Below, piece after piece: positions 1 through 6,252 of a stretch of DNA of 10,021 bases (the first letter of the stretch is position 1; every line of letters starts with the position of its first letter). The DNA comes from Desulfobacula sp. (GTDB lineage Bacteria; Desulfobacterota; Desulfobacteria; Desulfobacterales; Desulfobacteraceae). Position numbers and translations under genes: made by a program. The DNA is taken from the NCBI GenBank assembly GCA_023144585.1, contig JAGLFI010000023.1, positions 1-10,021 on the forward strand. The letters run 5' to 3'. The notes under the pieces are model-generated. The model had not been told where the DNA came from, did no database searches, and was given only the letters and a program-made list of their open reading frames with translations.

Positions 1-914
1 GGTAGAAATTCAGAAAGCGCTTCAGCCTGATGCTTGATGTAGTGAGCCGTATTCAATGTCGTATAGTTTGGCCATGGATCCATGTGGGCACCGGTGGCAA
101 TTTCACTTTTCAGTGTCTGGTTGGCATAGCAGTGGTATGCCCCCGATGAGACAACGTGATCCAGCACCGGTTTTAATGGCTGGGTGACCATTGCCTGGAT
201 AGTCAAAACACTGATGGGCAGTTTAATTCCCAGCATGTCATAAATCAGTGCAGCCGAATATCCACCCGCTGAAATCAGCACCTGTTTTGTGTTAATGGTA
301 CCGCGGTTGGTGGTCACAGAGGTTACTTTGCCGTTTTTAGTGCCAATGCCCAACGCTTCTGTCTGCTGGTGGATCTCAACACCTTTTTGGGCTGCACCCC
401 TGGCAAGTCCCCAGACCACTGCATCATGACGGACAACACCGCCCGGCGGATGAAACATGGCCCCATGAATGGGGAATGTAATATCCTCTGAAATATTTAA
501 AGCCGGCACCAGTTCTTTGGCCTCTTTTGCATCAATGAGATGACTTTCCACCCCATGGAACTGGGCTGTGGCAATAGTCATACGTGCTGCCTTCATGGCA
601 GCTTCAGAGTGCATAAGGTTTAAGTTCCCGCAATTATTAAACATTAAATTGTAATTCAGTTCCTTTGTCAGAACCGGCCAGAGATCAAGGGCTTCCTTGT
701 AAAGGGGAACGTTATGTTGGGTCCGCTGATTGGCGCGGACAATGGCCGTATTTCGACCCGCACCACCAAATCCGATATAGTTTTTTTCTATAATCACAAT
801 ATCGGTAATGCCATGTTCCTTTGCAAGATAATAAGCTGTTGCCAGACTGTGAAGTCCGCCTCCGATGATCACTACGTCATAACTTGATTTAAGCTTGGTC
901 TTTTTGCCCCACAT
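1..914 (-). CDS. soxB: Sarcosine oxidase beta-subunit-like FAD-dependent oxidoreductase (3' end cut by window)
   Basis: This is a DAO-superfamily flavoprotein; the visible part is 304 residues and the reading frame runs off the left edge of the window. The N-terminus carries the dinucleotide-binding fold YDVVIIGGG (residues 12-20) ending in an acidic IIEK (41-44), then GRNTAIVRANQ (53-63) and LNYNLMF (86-92). These match the heterotetrameric sarcosine oxidase beta subunit (SoxB) as I recall it. RHDAVVWG (162-169) corresponds to the conserved SoxB segment; its His163 is a plausible covalent FMN attachment site, by analogy only. SoxB enzymes oxidatively demethylate sarcosine with folate; partner subunits would lie beyond the edge and cannot be seen. 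ATG at 914 is the only usual start after an in-frame TAA upstream, but no Shine-Dalgarno lies close to it. The N-terminus is shorter than in classical SoxB. Another N-methyl amine substrate (dimethylglycine, for example) is possible. Confidence 0.83.
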   Translation of the reverse strand, partial: MWGKKTKLKSSYDVVIIGGGLHSLATAYYLAKEHGITDIVIIEKNYIGFGGAGRNTAIVRANQRTQHNVPLYKEALDLWPVLTKELNYNLMFNNCGNLNLMHSEAAMKAARMTIATAQFHGVESHLIDAKEAKELVPALNISEDITFPIHGAMFHPPGGVVRHDAVVWGLARGAAQKGVEIHQQTEALGIGTKNGKVTSVTTNRGTINTKQVLISAGGYSAALIYDMLGIKLPISVLTIQAMVTQPLKPVLDHVVSSGAYHCYANQTLKSEIATGAHMDPWPNYTTLNTAHYIKHQAEALSEFL

Positions 915-928
915 GGGTTTGCGTTTAA

Positions 929-955
929 AAAATATTAGCCTTCTCTTAATATTTT
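929..955 (-). repeat. 9-bp inverted repeat with SD-like loop in the soxB-like leader
   Basis: Arms AAAATATTA (929-937) and TAATATTTT (947-955) are perfect inverted complements around a 9-nt loop. Read on the minus strand, the loop is AGAGAAGGC, which contains the only Shine-Dalgarno-like run upstream of the soxB-like ATG, 24 nt away. It could be an RNA hairpin in the 5' leader or a protein-binding palindrome. Both ideas are inference, and A/T-only arms arise easily by chance. Confidence 0.4.
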
Positions 956-997
956 GGGTTTATATTATTTTATTCCCTATTGCTGCAAATACATTAC

Positions 998-1046
998 GAA
1001 AGAAATCATGTCAAGAGTTTTATTTAAAAATGATAGTTTTTCTTTC
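998..1046. promoter_or_regulatory. Candidate operator pair GAAAGAAA / TTTCTTTC in the divergent region
   Basis: GAAAGAAA (998-1005) and its exact complement TTTCTTTC (1039-1046) are inverted with centres 41 bp apart, close to four helical turns. Each half lies beside a TTGACA-like box: TTGACA on the minus strand at 1014-1009 and TTGACA on the plus strand at 1055-1060. A paired site between divergent promoters would suit looping or cooperative binding by the neighbouring RpiR-type regulator. The assignment is inferred from position and symmetry only. Confidence 0.4.
1009..1014 (-). promoter_or_regulatory. Possible -35 box for the soxB-like gene
   Basis: The plus-strand bases TGTCAA read TTGACA on the minus strand, a perfect consensus -35 hexamer pointing at the soxB-like gene. 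The best-spaced -10 (986-991, TATTTG, 17-bp spacer) is weak. This would suit a promoter needing activation, but the region is AT-rich and the match may be chance. Confidence 0.35.
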
Positions 1047-1054
1047 ACAACCAC

Positions 1055-1081
1055 TTGACAAGCGTTTAATCTTGTTATAAA
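1055..1081 (+). promoter_or_regulatory. Probable promoter of the RpiR-type regulator gene
   Basis: TTGACA (1055-1060) is followed by TATAAA (1076-1081) preceded by TGT, an extended -10. The 15-bp spacer is short for sigma-70 but tolerable with an extended -10. Transcription would give a leader of about 75 nt that includes the palindrome at 1092-1109. A second TTGACA at 1131-1136 lacks a well-spaced -10, since the nearest TATAAT overlaps the start codon at 22 bp. Confidence 0.45.
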
Positions 1082-1091
1082 TTTTTATTAA

Positions 1092-1109
1092 ATTGTAAAA
1101 AGTTACAAT
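1092..1109. promoter_or_regulatory. 18-bp palindrome, candidate operator of the RpiR-type regulator
   Basis: ATTGTAA (1092-1098) and TTACAAT (1103-1109) are perfect inverted complements around AAAG. The site lies just downstream of the probable promoter and 53 bp before the regulator start codon, a typical place for autorepression. A related TTGTA/TACAA palindrome lies at 2565-2583. It is seen directly as a repeat; the operator role is inference. Confidence 0.45.
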
Positions 1110-1162
1110 GATAAAAATGATTCAATCACTTTGACAATATAAATGGAAAAAAACAATATATA

Positions 1163-2038
1163 ATGAATGATCCCGCAACACACCCTGTAATAAACGATAT
1201 TTCAAACAAACTGGATTCCCTGACCCCCAAAGCCCAGGCATTAGGGACCTATATCATGCAAAACCCTTCCAAGGCTGTTTTCATGACCACAAAAGAACTG
1301 GCTGAAACCTGTGGGATCAGTGAAGCCACAGTGGTCCGGTTTGTCAGCACTCTTGGATACAAGGGATATTCAGATTTCCAAGAAGCATTAAAGGATTTTG
1401 TCAACACAGGCCTTTCTCTTCCTGAAAGAGCAGCCATCAAAGGTATTAAAGAACCCGGGGCAGACAGACTTCACAGGGGGATCTTAGAAGAACTGAACAA
1501 TCTTAAATATCTGTATGAAAATATTAATGTCGAAACCATGAATGAGTTTGTTGACCTTCTGGATAAAAAGCATACCGTCTATGTGGTCGGCTCAAGACTG
1601 TCCTATACATTTGCTTATTACCTGGGCTGGTCTTTGACCAAGATCAGAAAAGGGGTTCACATTCTTAAGGGCAGTGACAGTACCTCCATGGATATGCTCA
1701 CCAATGCTCATCCCGATAGCCTGGTAATCCTGATGGCCACCTCCCGGTATCCCAATGAATTGATTAAACTAAGCAAAATGATCCGCCGCAGCAGTCATAC
1801 ATTATTAACCATGACAGACAGCAGCATCTGCCCGGTAATCGGGTTTGCCGACTTATCCCTTGTGGTCCCGGCAAGATCCATCCCGTTTATCGGCAATGTG
1901 TCGGGTATGCTGGCCGTTATCCAGTTCATAGTCCAGGAACTTGCCAATAGAAAAGGAGAGGGCCTGGTTAAATACCAGAAGCAGCTGGAGCAGGTTTATC
2001 TGGAAAATGATATCCTGTTTAACCTTGAACCCATATAA
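1163..2038 (+). CDS. MurR/RpiR family transcriptional regulator (HTH plus SIS domain)
   Basis: A 291-residue protein of normal length for the family. The N-terminal HTH_6-type helix-turn-helix covers about residues 10-80, with the characteristic ATVVRFVSTLGYKGYSDFQE (55-74). A C-terminal SIS domain, the phosphosugar-binding fold used for ligand sensing, covers about 130-260: HTVYVVGS (137-144), LVILMATSRYPNE (187-199) and TLLTMTDS (213-220). Family members bind palindromic operators as dimers or tetramers, often near their own gene. It is divergent from the soxB-like gene and followed 18 bp later by the ProX-like gene, so it probably controls one or both; the effector cannot be read from sequence. 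The ATG at 1163 is supported by the match to family N-termini. Its ribosome site is poor: only a GGA about 15 nt upstream and an A-rich stretch. Confidence 0.9.
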   Translation: MNDPATHPVINDISNKLDSLTPKAQALGTYIMQNPSKAVFMTTKELAETCGISEATVVRFVSTLGYKGYSDFQEALKDFVNTGLSLPERAAIKGIKEPGADRLHRGILEELNNLKYLYENINVETMNEFVDLLDKKHTVYVVGSRLSYTFAYYLGWSLTKIRKGVHILKGSDSTSMDMLTNAHPDSLVILMATSRYPNELIKLSKMIRRSSHTLLTMTDSSICPVIGFADLSLVVPARSIPFIGNVSGMLAVIQFIVQELANRKGEGLVKYQKQLEQVYLENDILFNLEPI

Positions 2039-2056
2039 TACGAAAGAGAGGAAAAC

Positions 2057-2545
2057 ATGTTGCAAACCCAGGAAGCACTGCTCAATATACTGACTCAAAT
2101 CGGTATTGAATATACAAATCATGAACATCCGGCAGTCTACACTGTTGAAGAAGCAGATCAACAACACGATGGCATAGACGGCGTCCGCAGCAAAAATTTA
2201 TTTTTTAAAGATAAAAAGAAAAACCTGTTTTTAGTGGTCACCCTTTCCGATAAGTCTATTAAAATAAAAGAAGTGGCCAAAAAAATCGGTGCCAAAAGTC
2301 CGTCCTTTGGCAAGCCCGATCTTTTAGCCGAAGTTTTAGGCGTTATTCCGGGAGCCGTGACTCCCTTTGCCGTTATCAATGATGAGAATCACAGAGTCAA
2401 AGTGGTTCTGGACAAAAAAATGATGGAAAATGAACTTTTAAACTTTCATCCCCTGAAGAATACGGCAACGACCACCATCGCATCAAAAGATCTGGTAAAG
2501 TTCATGGAACACTGCAACCAGGAGTTTGAAATCATCAAGTTATAG
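2057..2545 (+). CDS. ProX-type prolyl-tRNA editing protein (YbaK/ProRS-associated domain)
   Basis: A 162-residue stand-alone editing domain. Family members hydrolyse mischarged Ala-tRNA(Pro) in the cytoplasm and so back up the proofreading of prolyl-tRNA synthetase. Diagnostic segments are SKNLFFKDKKK (45-55), whose Lys46 aligns with the conserved lysine of the editing pocket, the glycine loop GVIPGAVTPFAV (95-106), and HPLKNTATTTI (131-141). Length and single-domain layout match ProX/PRORSD1 rather than the insertion domain of a full synthetase. A clear Shine-Dalgarno (GAGAGG) precedes the ATG. It starts 18 bp after the regulator stop and is probably cotranscribed; why these two are linked is not evident. 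It should not be confused with the ProX glycine-betaine binding protein. Confidence 0.9.
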   Translation: MLQTQEALLNILTQIGIEYTNHEHPAVYTVEEADQQHDGIDGVRSKNLFFKDKKKNLFLVVTLSDKSIKIKEVAKKIGAKSPSFGKPDLLAEVLGVIPGAVTPFAVINDENHRVKVVLDKKMMENELLNFHPLKNTATTTIASKDLVKFMEHCNQEFEIIKL

Positions 2546-2564
2546 AAAAACCCCTCTGAGCTTG

Positions 2565-2602
2565 ATTTGTATTATTTACAAATAAAAATCATATAGTATA
2601 AT
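2565..2602 (+). promoter_or_regulatory. Promoter of the DUF47-pit unit overlapped by a 19-bp palindrome
   Basis: TTTACA (2575-2580), a 16-bp spacer and a perfect TATAAT (2597-2602) form the best sigma-70-like promoter in the window, 28 bp before the DUF47 start codon. The palindrome ATTTGTA (2565-2571) / TACAAAT (2577-2583), with a 5-bp centre, covers the -35 box, as expected for a repressor site. I see no obvious Pho box and no convincing terminator between 2546 and the promoter. Confidence 0.6.
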
Positions 2603-2629
2603 AATATCAAAAAATTGTGGAGGGCAGCT

Positions 2630-3280
2630 ATGTTCAAAATCTTTTTCAAAAAAGAAAATCGGCTGGAAGAACTGATATACAAGTATCTTGAAAACTTTCA
2701 ATTAATATATGAAAATTTTGAAAAAGCTGTTTTTTCATGTATCAGCGAACCCCATTGTAAAGAATTTAACTTTCTCAAAGAACAGACAGATAAATACGAA
2801 TCCAAAGTGGACGATATTATTGAAGAGATAAACGACCTGATGTACGGAAAGGTATTAATACCCGACTCAAGGGAAGATATCATGAACCTGCTTCATGGCC
2901 TGGATAAAATACCCGGCTACCTTGAAATTGTACTTTTCATGATGCAATACCAGAAGCTTGTTATCCCTGAAAAATTTTTTAAAGATATCCAAGACCTTAT
3001 TAAAGTCAGCCTGGAAGCGTGTGAAATCCTTTCAAAACAGGTGGTTGGGTTTATTAAAAAAGAAACAGGAACCCGTGCTTTTATGAATACCATTGATAAA
3101 CACGAAAGCCATTGTGACTATATTGAAAAAAAACTGATACAAAAAATTTTCACTTCAAATATTGATCCTTTTGTTAAACTTCAGCTCAAAGAGTTGGTTA
3201 TTTGTATGGGTGATATCTCCGACCAGGCAGATAGAGTATCAAAAATGGTTAATATTTTGAGCATGAAAAGGAGGGTTTAA
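2630..3280 (+). CDS. DUF47 / TIGR00153-type PhoU-like protein, putative phosphate transport regulator
   Basis: A 216-residue, almost wholly helical protein. PhoU-type acidic motifs of the E/DxxxD kind are visible: E57-D61 (YESKVD), E159-D163 (HESHCD) and the C-terminal D195/D198/D201 group (MGDISDQADR). Family members usually sit directly upstream of Pit-type phosphate permeases and are thought to modulate them at the membrane; the mechanism is poorly known. I start the gene at the ATG at 2630 because GGAGGG (2619-2624) lies 5 nt before it, whereas the frame can be extended to a TTG at 2615 that has no ribosome site. Its stop overlaps the pit start (TAATG), implying translational coupling. 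It appears intact although its partner is damaged. Confidence 0.87.
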   Translation: MFKIFFKKENRLEELIYKYLENFQLIYENFEKAVFSCISEPHCKEFNFLKEQTDKYESKVDDIIEEINDLMYGKVLIPDSREDIMNLLHGLDKIPGYLEIVLFMMQYQKLVIPEKFFKDIQDLIKVSLEACEILSKQVVGFIKKETGTRAFMNTIDKHESHCDYIEKKLIQKIFTSNIDPFVKLQLKELVICMGDISDQADRVSKMVNILSMKRRV

Positions 3281-4222
3281 TGTATTCCCTTTTTGGCGGT
3301 ATATTTTTAGGGTAGTCTCTGGGCGCCAATGATGCATCAAATATTTTCGGAACTGCTGTTTCATCCAGAATGATTAAATTTTGGACAGCTGCTTTGCTTG
3401 CATCCATCTTTGTGATTTTAGGCGCACTGATATCAGGCCAGGCCGGTATCGAGACCTTAAAAGGCTTAACTTCTTTTGATCTTTTCCAGGCAGTTATATC
3501 TTCTATTGCAGCAGCGCTGACCATCAGTGTTATGACTTTTTTCGGATTACCTGTATCCACATCCCAGGCTGTTGTGGGAGCGATTATCGGCATCGATATT
3601 ATCAACAGCCAACTGCACCTTGCAGGCCTTAGCAAAGTATTTATCTGCTGGTTTACAACACCAGTTGGAGGGGCATTAATCACAATGATTTTGTACAAGA
3701 TCCTGGCTTTTGTTTATAATCATTTAAAAATAGGCTTGTTTGGTTCGGATCAATTATTGAGAACCTGTCTTATTATTTCAGGATCATATGGTGCGTATGT
3801 CCTTGGCGCTAATAATGTGGCCAATGTAACCGCTGTTTTTGTAGGTGCCGGAACTTTGAGTATTTCTGGAGCAGCGCTGATCGGAGGCCTGAGCATTGCC
3901 TTTGGCAATTCTTACATTCTCAAGGCCGGTAATGGAAACCATAGGCAAAAAGTTGGTATCACTTGATCCTTTTTCAGCGCTGATGGTCTCAATGGCCGTT
4001 GGCATCACAATTTATATTTATACTATTATTGGTGTGCCGGTATCAAGTTCCCAGGCAGTAGTAGGAAGTGTCCTGGGCATTGGAATAATCAAAGGTGCCA
4101 GCACAGTCAGTATTCATACGCTAAAAAATATCCTGCTTGCCTGGTTTTTCACGCCTGTTATTGCCAGTCTTATCGCTATTCTCATCACTTTTGGGTCTTA
4201 CCTGGAATATACGGGCAAATAA
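3280..4222 (+). pseudogene. pit: Pit-family inorganic phosphate permease, broken by an amber codon and a frameshift
   Basis: Read through, this would be a short (about 313-residue) Pit permease, a multi-spanning membrane protein importing phosphate with a cation. It starts at ATG 3280 with GGAGGG just upstream and overlaps the DUF47 stop. The two Pit signature repeats are present: GANDASN after codon 13 and GANNVAN near 3810-3830, each followed by a P-V-S-S/T-S-Q-A-V-V-G segment. Two lesions are visible. Codon 12 is TAG (3313-3315), directly before SLGANDASN, where a Trp codon TGG is my guess for the ancestor. At 3907-3908 an extra A in GGCAATTCT moves the frame: deleting it restores IAFG-ILTFSRPVMETIGKK and the frame to the TAA at 4222. 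The next in-frame ATG, at 3370, would omit the first signature. Sequencing error is the alternative to true decay. Confidence 0.85.
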
Positions 4223-4242
4223 TAAATAATTTCGGTTATACT

Positions 4243-5061
4243 CTAAGATTCCTTCTTGGAAAAATAAAGATTGGCAAAGCGCTGAGGGTAATCCGTGAAT
4301 AGCCCATCGACTCCTGCATTGACAAATCGGATTATTTCATCTTTTTCATTCACGGTCCAGAGATTAATCAGCTTTCTTTTGTTTTTGGCTCTGGCAATCT
4401 GCTCTTCATCTATCAAGGTGCTTCGGGCATTATACACAGAAAACGAAAAATCCCCCCAGTCAAGGGGCTCTGATTCTGAATAGCCTATCACTGCCTGGAT
4501 TTCAATGGATGGCTCCATGGCTTCTACCTGTCTGAGCCATGCATGATTAAAGGAAGAAATAATCAGCCGATCCGGATCAATCTCCAGTGTCCTGATCAAT
4601 TCTATAACCCGTTGTGTTATGGGAAAATCTTTAAAATTTTTCGGCAGGGTTTTCAGTTCCAGATTTACCTTCCATTGTTTTTCTCTGGTAAAAACCAGGG
4701 CTTCTTCAAGTGTCGGTACCTTTGCATCCTTGAATAAAGCCAGTGTCTCCTGGCTGATGGATCCTTTATTTATTTCTCCAAAGGGGTCGTGTTCTATGAA
4801 ATGAGAGCCCGGGTCCAGAAGCCGAATTTCAGCCAGGGTAAACTGAGTAAAGACCTGGTGCTGCCTCTTTGGAAAAATCGCTGCCACATTGGTGGTTCGT
4901 TGTAAAGAATCGTCATGAAATAAGATTAATTGTTCATCACTGGTAACGGCAATATCTGTTTCCCAAAGATCTGCACCGACTTCAAATGCCTGATTTGCCG
5001 CAACAATAGTGTTTTCCGGGGCAATACTCCTTGCCCCCCTGTGTGCAATGATTGTAGTCAT
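4243..5061 (-). CDS. ugpQ: Glycerophosphodiester phosphodiesterase (GDPD family)
   Basis: A 272-residue protein of typical bacterial length with a complete TIM-barrel GDPD signature: HRG (7-9) with APENT (14-18), the metal ligands E34 and D36 (WETDI), H49-D50 (LFHDD), NLELK (133-137), SSFNH (169-173), LWTVN (234-238) and GVDGLFTDYP (250-259). It hydrolyses glycerophosphodiesters from phospholipid turnover to glycerol 3-phosphate and an alcohol. No signal peptide is seen, so it should be cytoplasmic (UgpQ-like rather than periplasmic GlpQ). ATG at 5061 follows an in-frame TAA at 5079-5077; its ribosome site is weak. It converges on the pit pseudogene with a 20-bp gap lacking a terminator and lies downstream of the ABM pseudogene on the same strand. 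The symbol reflects family resemblance; the Ugp transporter is not in view. Confidence 0.92.
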   Translation of the reverse strand: MTTIIAHRGARSIAPENTIVAANQAFEVGADLWETDIAVTSDEQLILFHDDSLQRTTNVAAIFPKRQHQVFTQFTLAEIRLLDPGSHFIEHDPFGEINKGSISQETLALFKDAKVPTLEEALVFTREKQWKVNLELKTLPKNFKDFPITQRVIELIRTLEIDPDRLIISSFNHAWLRQVEAMEPSIEIQAVIGYSESEPLDWGDFSFSVYNARSTLIDEEQIARAKNKRKLINLWTVNEKDEIIRFVNAGVDGLFTDYPQRFANLYFSKKES

Positions 5062-5117
5062 AGCAAACGCCGGGGATTAAACAATTCCGTGTTCAATCCT
5101 TTTTGGATTTTCCTTGT

Positions 5118-5429
5118 TTACGCCTGAAACCGGGGGGGGATACCGCCCACAACAGGTTCATAATACCGGTAAAAGGGTCTTTTCTCCTAGTAATCCATCT
5201 ATCTGGCGCTGGATAGCCATACGCTCCTCACTGTGCATCCATTTGTTCCAGTCTTCAAGGTAGTGACGATCAGATATTCCCCGTCGCAGTCCAGGCAGCT
5301 GAAGATCTGGTCGGTGAGAAACCCCGGCTGAACCGTGGCCCTGGATCTGAGTTGTACGATTCAAGGGGCCAGTTGGCCTGCCATGGTCTTGTTCTTTACG
5401 GTTCGTCTGATAATAATAGGAACTGCCAT
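5118..5429 (-). pseudogene. Remnant of an ABM (antibiotic biosynthesis monooxygenase-like) family gene
   Basis: No single frame covers this gene, but joining frames rebuilds a roughly 105-residue ABM-type ferredoxin-fold protein. It opens at ATG 5429 with GGAGGA 4 nt upstream: MAVPIIIRRTVKNKTMAG and on to QLAP. It is then stopped by TGA at 5363-5361, after which the same frame continues IVQLRSRATVQPGFLT and GEYLIVTT. Near 5255-5262 about 10 bases appear lost, and the frame changes to LEDWNKWMHSEERMAIQ and IDGLLGEKT. In the T4 run at 5174-5171 an extra base shifts to YRYYEPVVGG, ending at the TAA at 5120-5118. LEDWNKW followed by IDGLLG is characteristic of small ABM proteins as I know them. 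Substrates in this family vary (quinones, haem, unknown), so I assign none. Three lesions argue for true decay more than sequencing error. Confidence 0.75.
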
Positions 5430-5478
5430 AATGTCCTCCATTTTAAAACAATTAATGTCAGCACTACAACCTATTCTA

Positions 5479-5508
5479 AATCTATCAATTTGTATGATTT
5501 ATTGTCAA
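5479..5508 (-). promoter_or_regulatory. Probable promoter of the ABM pseudogene (and perhaps the GDPD gene)
   Basis: On the minus strand a consensus TTGACA (5508-5503) is followed after 18 bp by TAGATT (5484-5479), a 4-of-6 match to the -10 box, about 50 bp upstream of the pseudogene ATG. It lies in the 94-bp gap after livF, where no hairpin terminator is evident, so liv read-through may also reach the downstream genes. Confidence 0.45.
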
Positions 5509-5523
5509 GTTGATTAAATTGTT

Positions 5524-6246
5524 TTATTCACCAAGATAGGCTTCCCGGATCTTTGGATTGCTCAACAACGATTGTGCTTCATCTTCAAGGGTAATTTCTC
5601 CTGTTTCAACGACATAGCCCCTTGAGGCTGCCTGGAGCGCCAGGTTTGCATTCTGTTCAACCAGAAGTATGGTGGTGCCTTCTTTCTTATTAATTTGGGC
5701 AATGATATCAAAAATCTGCTGCACAATGATGGGAGCAAGCCCGAGAGAGGGTTCATCCAGCAGCAAAACCTTTGGCTTTATCATAAGCGCCCTTGCTATG
5801 GCCAGCATCTGCTGTTCTCCGCCGGACAGGGTCCCGCCCTGCTGATTTTTTCTTTCTCCCAGGATGGGAAACATCTCATAGGAATGCTGGATATCTTTCA
5901 TAATTTGATCGGTATCATCCCTGTAAAAGGCACCCAGCCGTAAATTTTCCATGACAGAAAGCCTGGGGAAAATTCTTCTGCCTTCAGGTACCTGGCAAAG
6001 CCCCATAACGGGAAGCTTTTCCGGCGAGATCTTGTTGATCACCTTTCCCTGGTAAAGGACTTCTCCTTTTTCAGCTTTAATAATACCGCAGATGGTCATG
6101 AGCGTTGTTGATTTCCCAGCACCGTTTGCGCCTATAATAGCCACAATTTCCCCGGGCATGACCTTTAGGGAGATACCTTTCAGGGCTTTGATGGATCCAT
6201 ATCCAGAGTGGACATCTTTCAATTCAAGAATCGGTTGAATACTCAT
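5524..6246 (-). CDS. livF: Branched-chain amino acid ABC importer, ATP-binding subunit LivF
   Basis: A 240-residue ABC ATPase of the usual LivF length. It shows Walker A GANGAGKST (39-47), a Q-loop Gln at 85 in LCQVPEGRRIFPRLSVMENL (83-102, a LivF hallmark), signature LSGGEQQM (140-147), Walker B LLLDEP (161-166), the D-loop SLGLAP (167-172), and LLVEQNA (194-200). The switch position is Gln198 rather than His, as is normal for LivF. With LivG it hydrolyses ATP on the cytoplasmic face of LivH-LivM. The ATG at 6246 lies 6 bp after the livM stop, with the GGGAGGG inside the end of livM as ribosome site. It is the last gene of the operon. The pathway is clear; exact substrate (Leu/Ile/Val versus other amino or aromatic acids, urea or amides) cannot be settled from the ATPase. 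Confidence 0.93.
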   Translation of the reverse strand: MSIQPILELKDVHSGYGSIKALKGISLKVMPGEIVAIIGANGAGKSTTLMTICGIIKAEKGEVLYQGKVINKISPEKLPVMGLCQVPEGRRIFPRLSVMENLRLGAFYRDDTDQIMKDIQHSYEMFPILGERKNQQGGTLSGGEQQMLAIARALMIKPKVLLLDEPSLGLAPIIVQQIFDIIAQINKKEGTTILLVEQNANLALQAASRGYVVETGEITLEDEAQSLLSNPKIREAYLGE

Positions 6247-6252
6247 CTGTTT

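Noticed and set aside
1143..1163. Six-codon mini-ORF (ATG to TAA) ending on the regulator start codon (TAATG)
   Set aside because: It has no ribosome site and lies in A/T-rich sequence where such short frames are expected by chance. It is worth noting only because the regulator's own ribosome site is weak.
2615..2629. TTG start for the DUF47 gene
   Set aside because: The GGAGGG at 2619-2624 lies inside that extension and is ideally spaced for the ATG at 2630.
3900..3912. Programmed ribosomal frameshift in pit
   Set aside because: GGCAATTCT is not a slippery heptamer, there is no clear downstream stem, and the gene already has a TAG at codon 12. A plain insertion is simpler.
4619..4804. Antisense open frames within the GDPD, liv and other genes
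   Set aside because: They lie wholly opposite well-supported genes, show no recognisable domain and have no ribosome sites, so I regard them as shadows.
5132..5139. Tract of eight G (C on the coding strand) as a phase-variation switch
   Set aside because: It lies at the extreme 3' end of an already broken gene, so changing its length would alter only the tail. One extra base would extend the frame to the TAA at 5077, just before the GDPD gene, but that is not evidence of switching.
5361..5363. Selenocysteine at the TGA in the ABM-like gene
   Set aside because: The position is a hydrophobic residue in the family, no SECIS-like stem is evident just downstream, and the gene has two further frame lesions.
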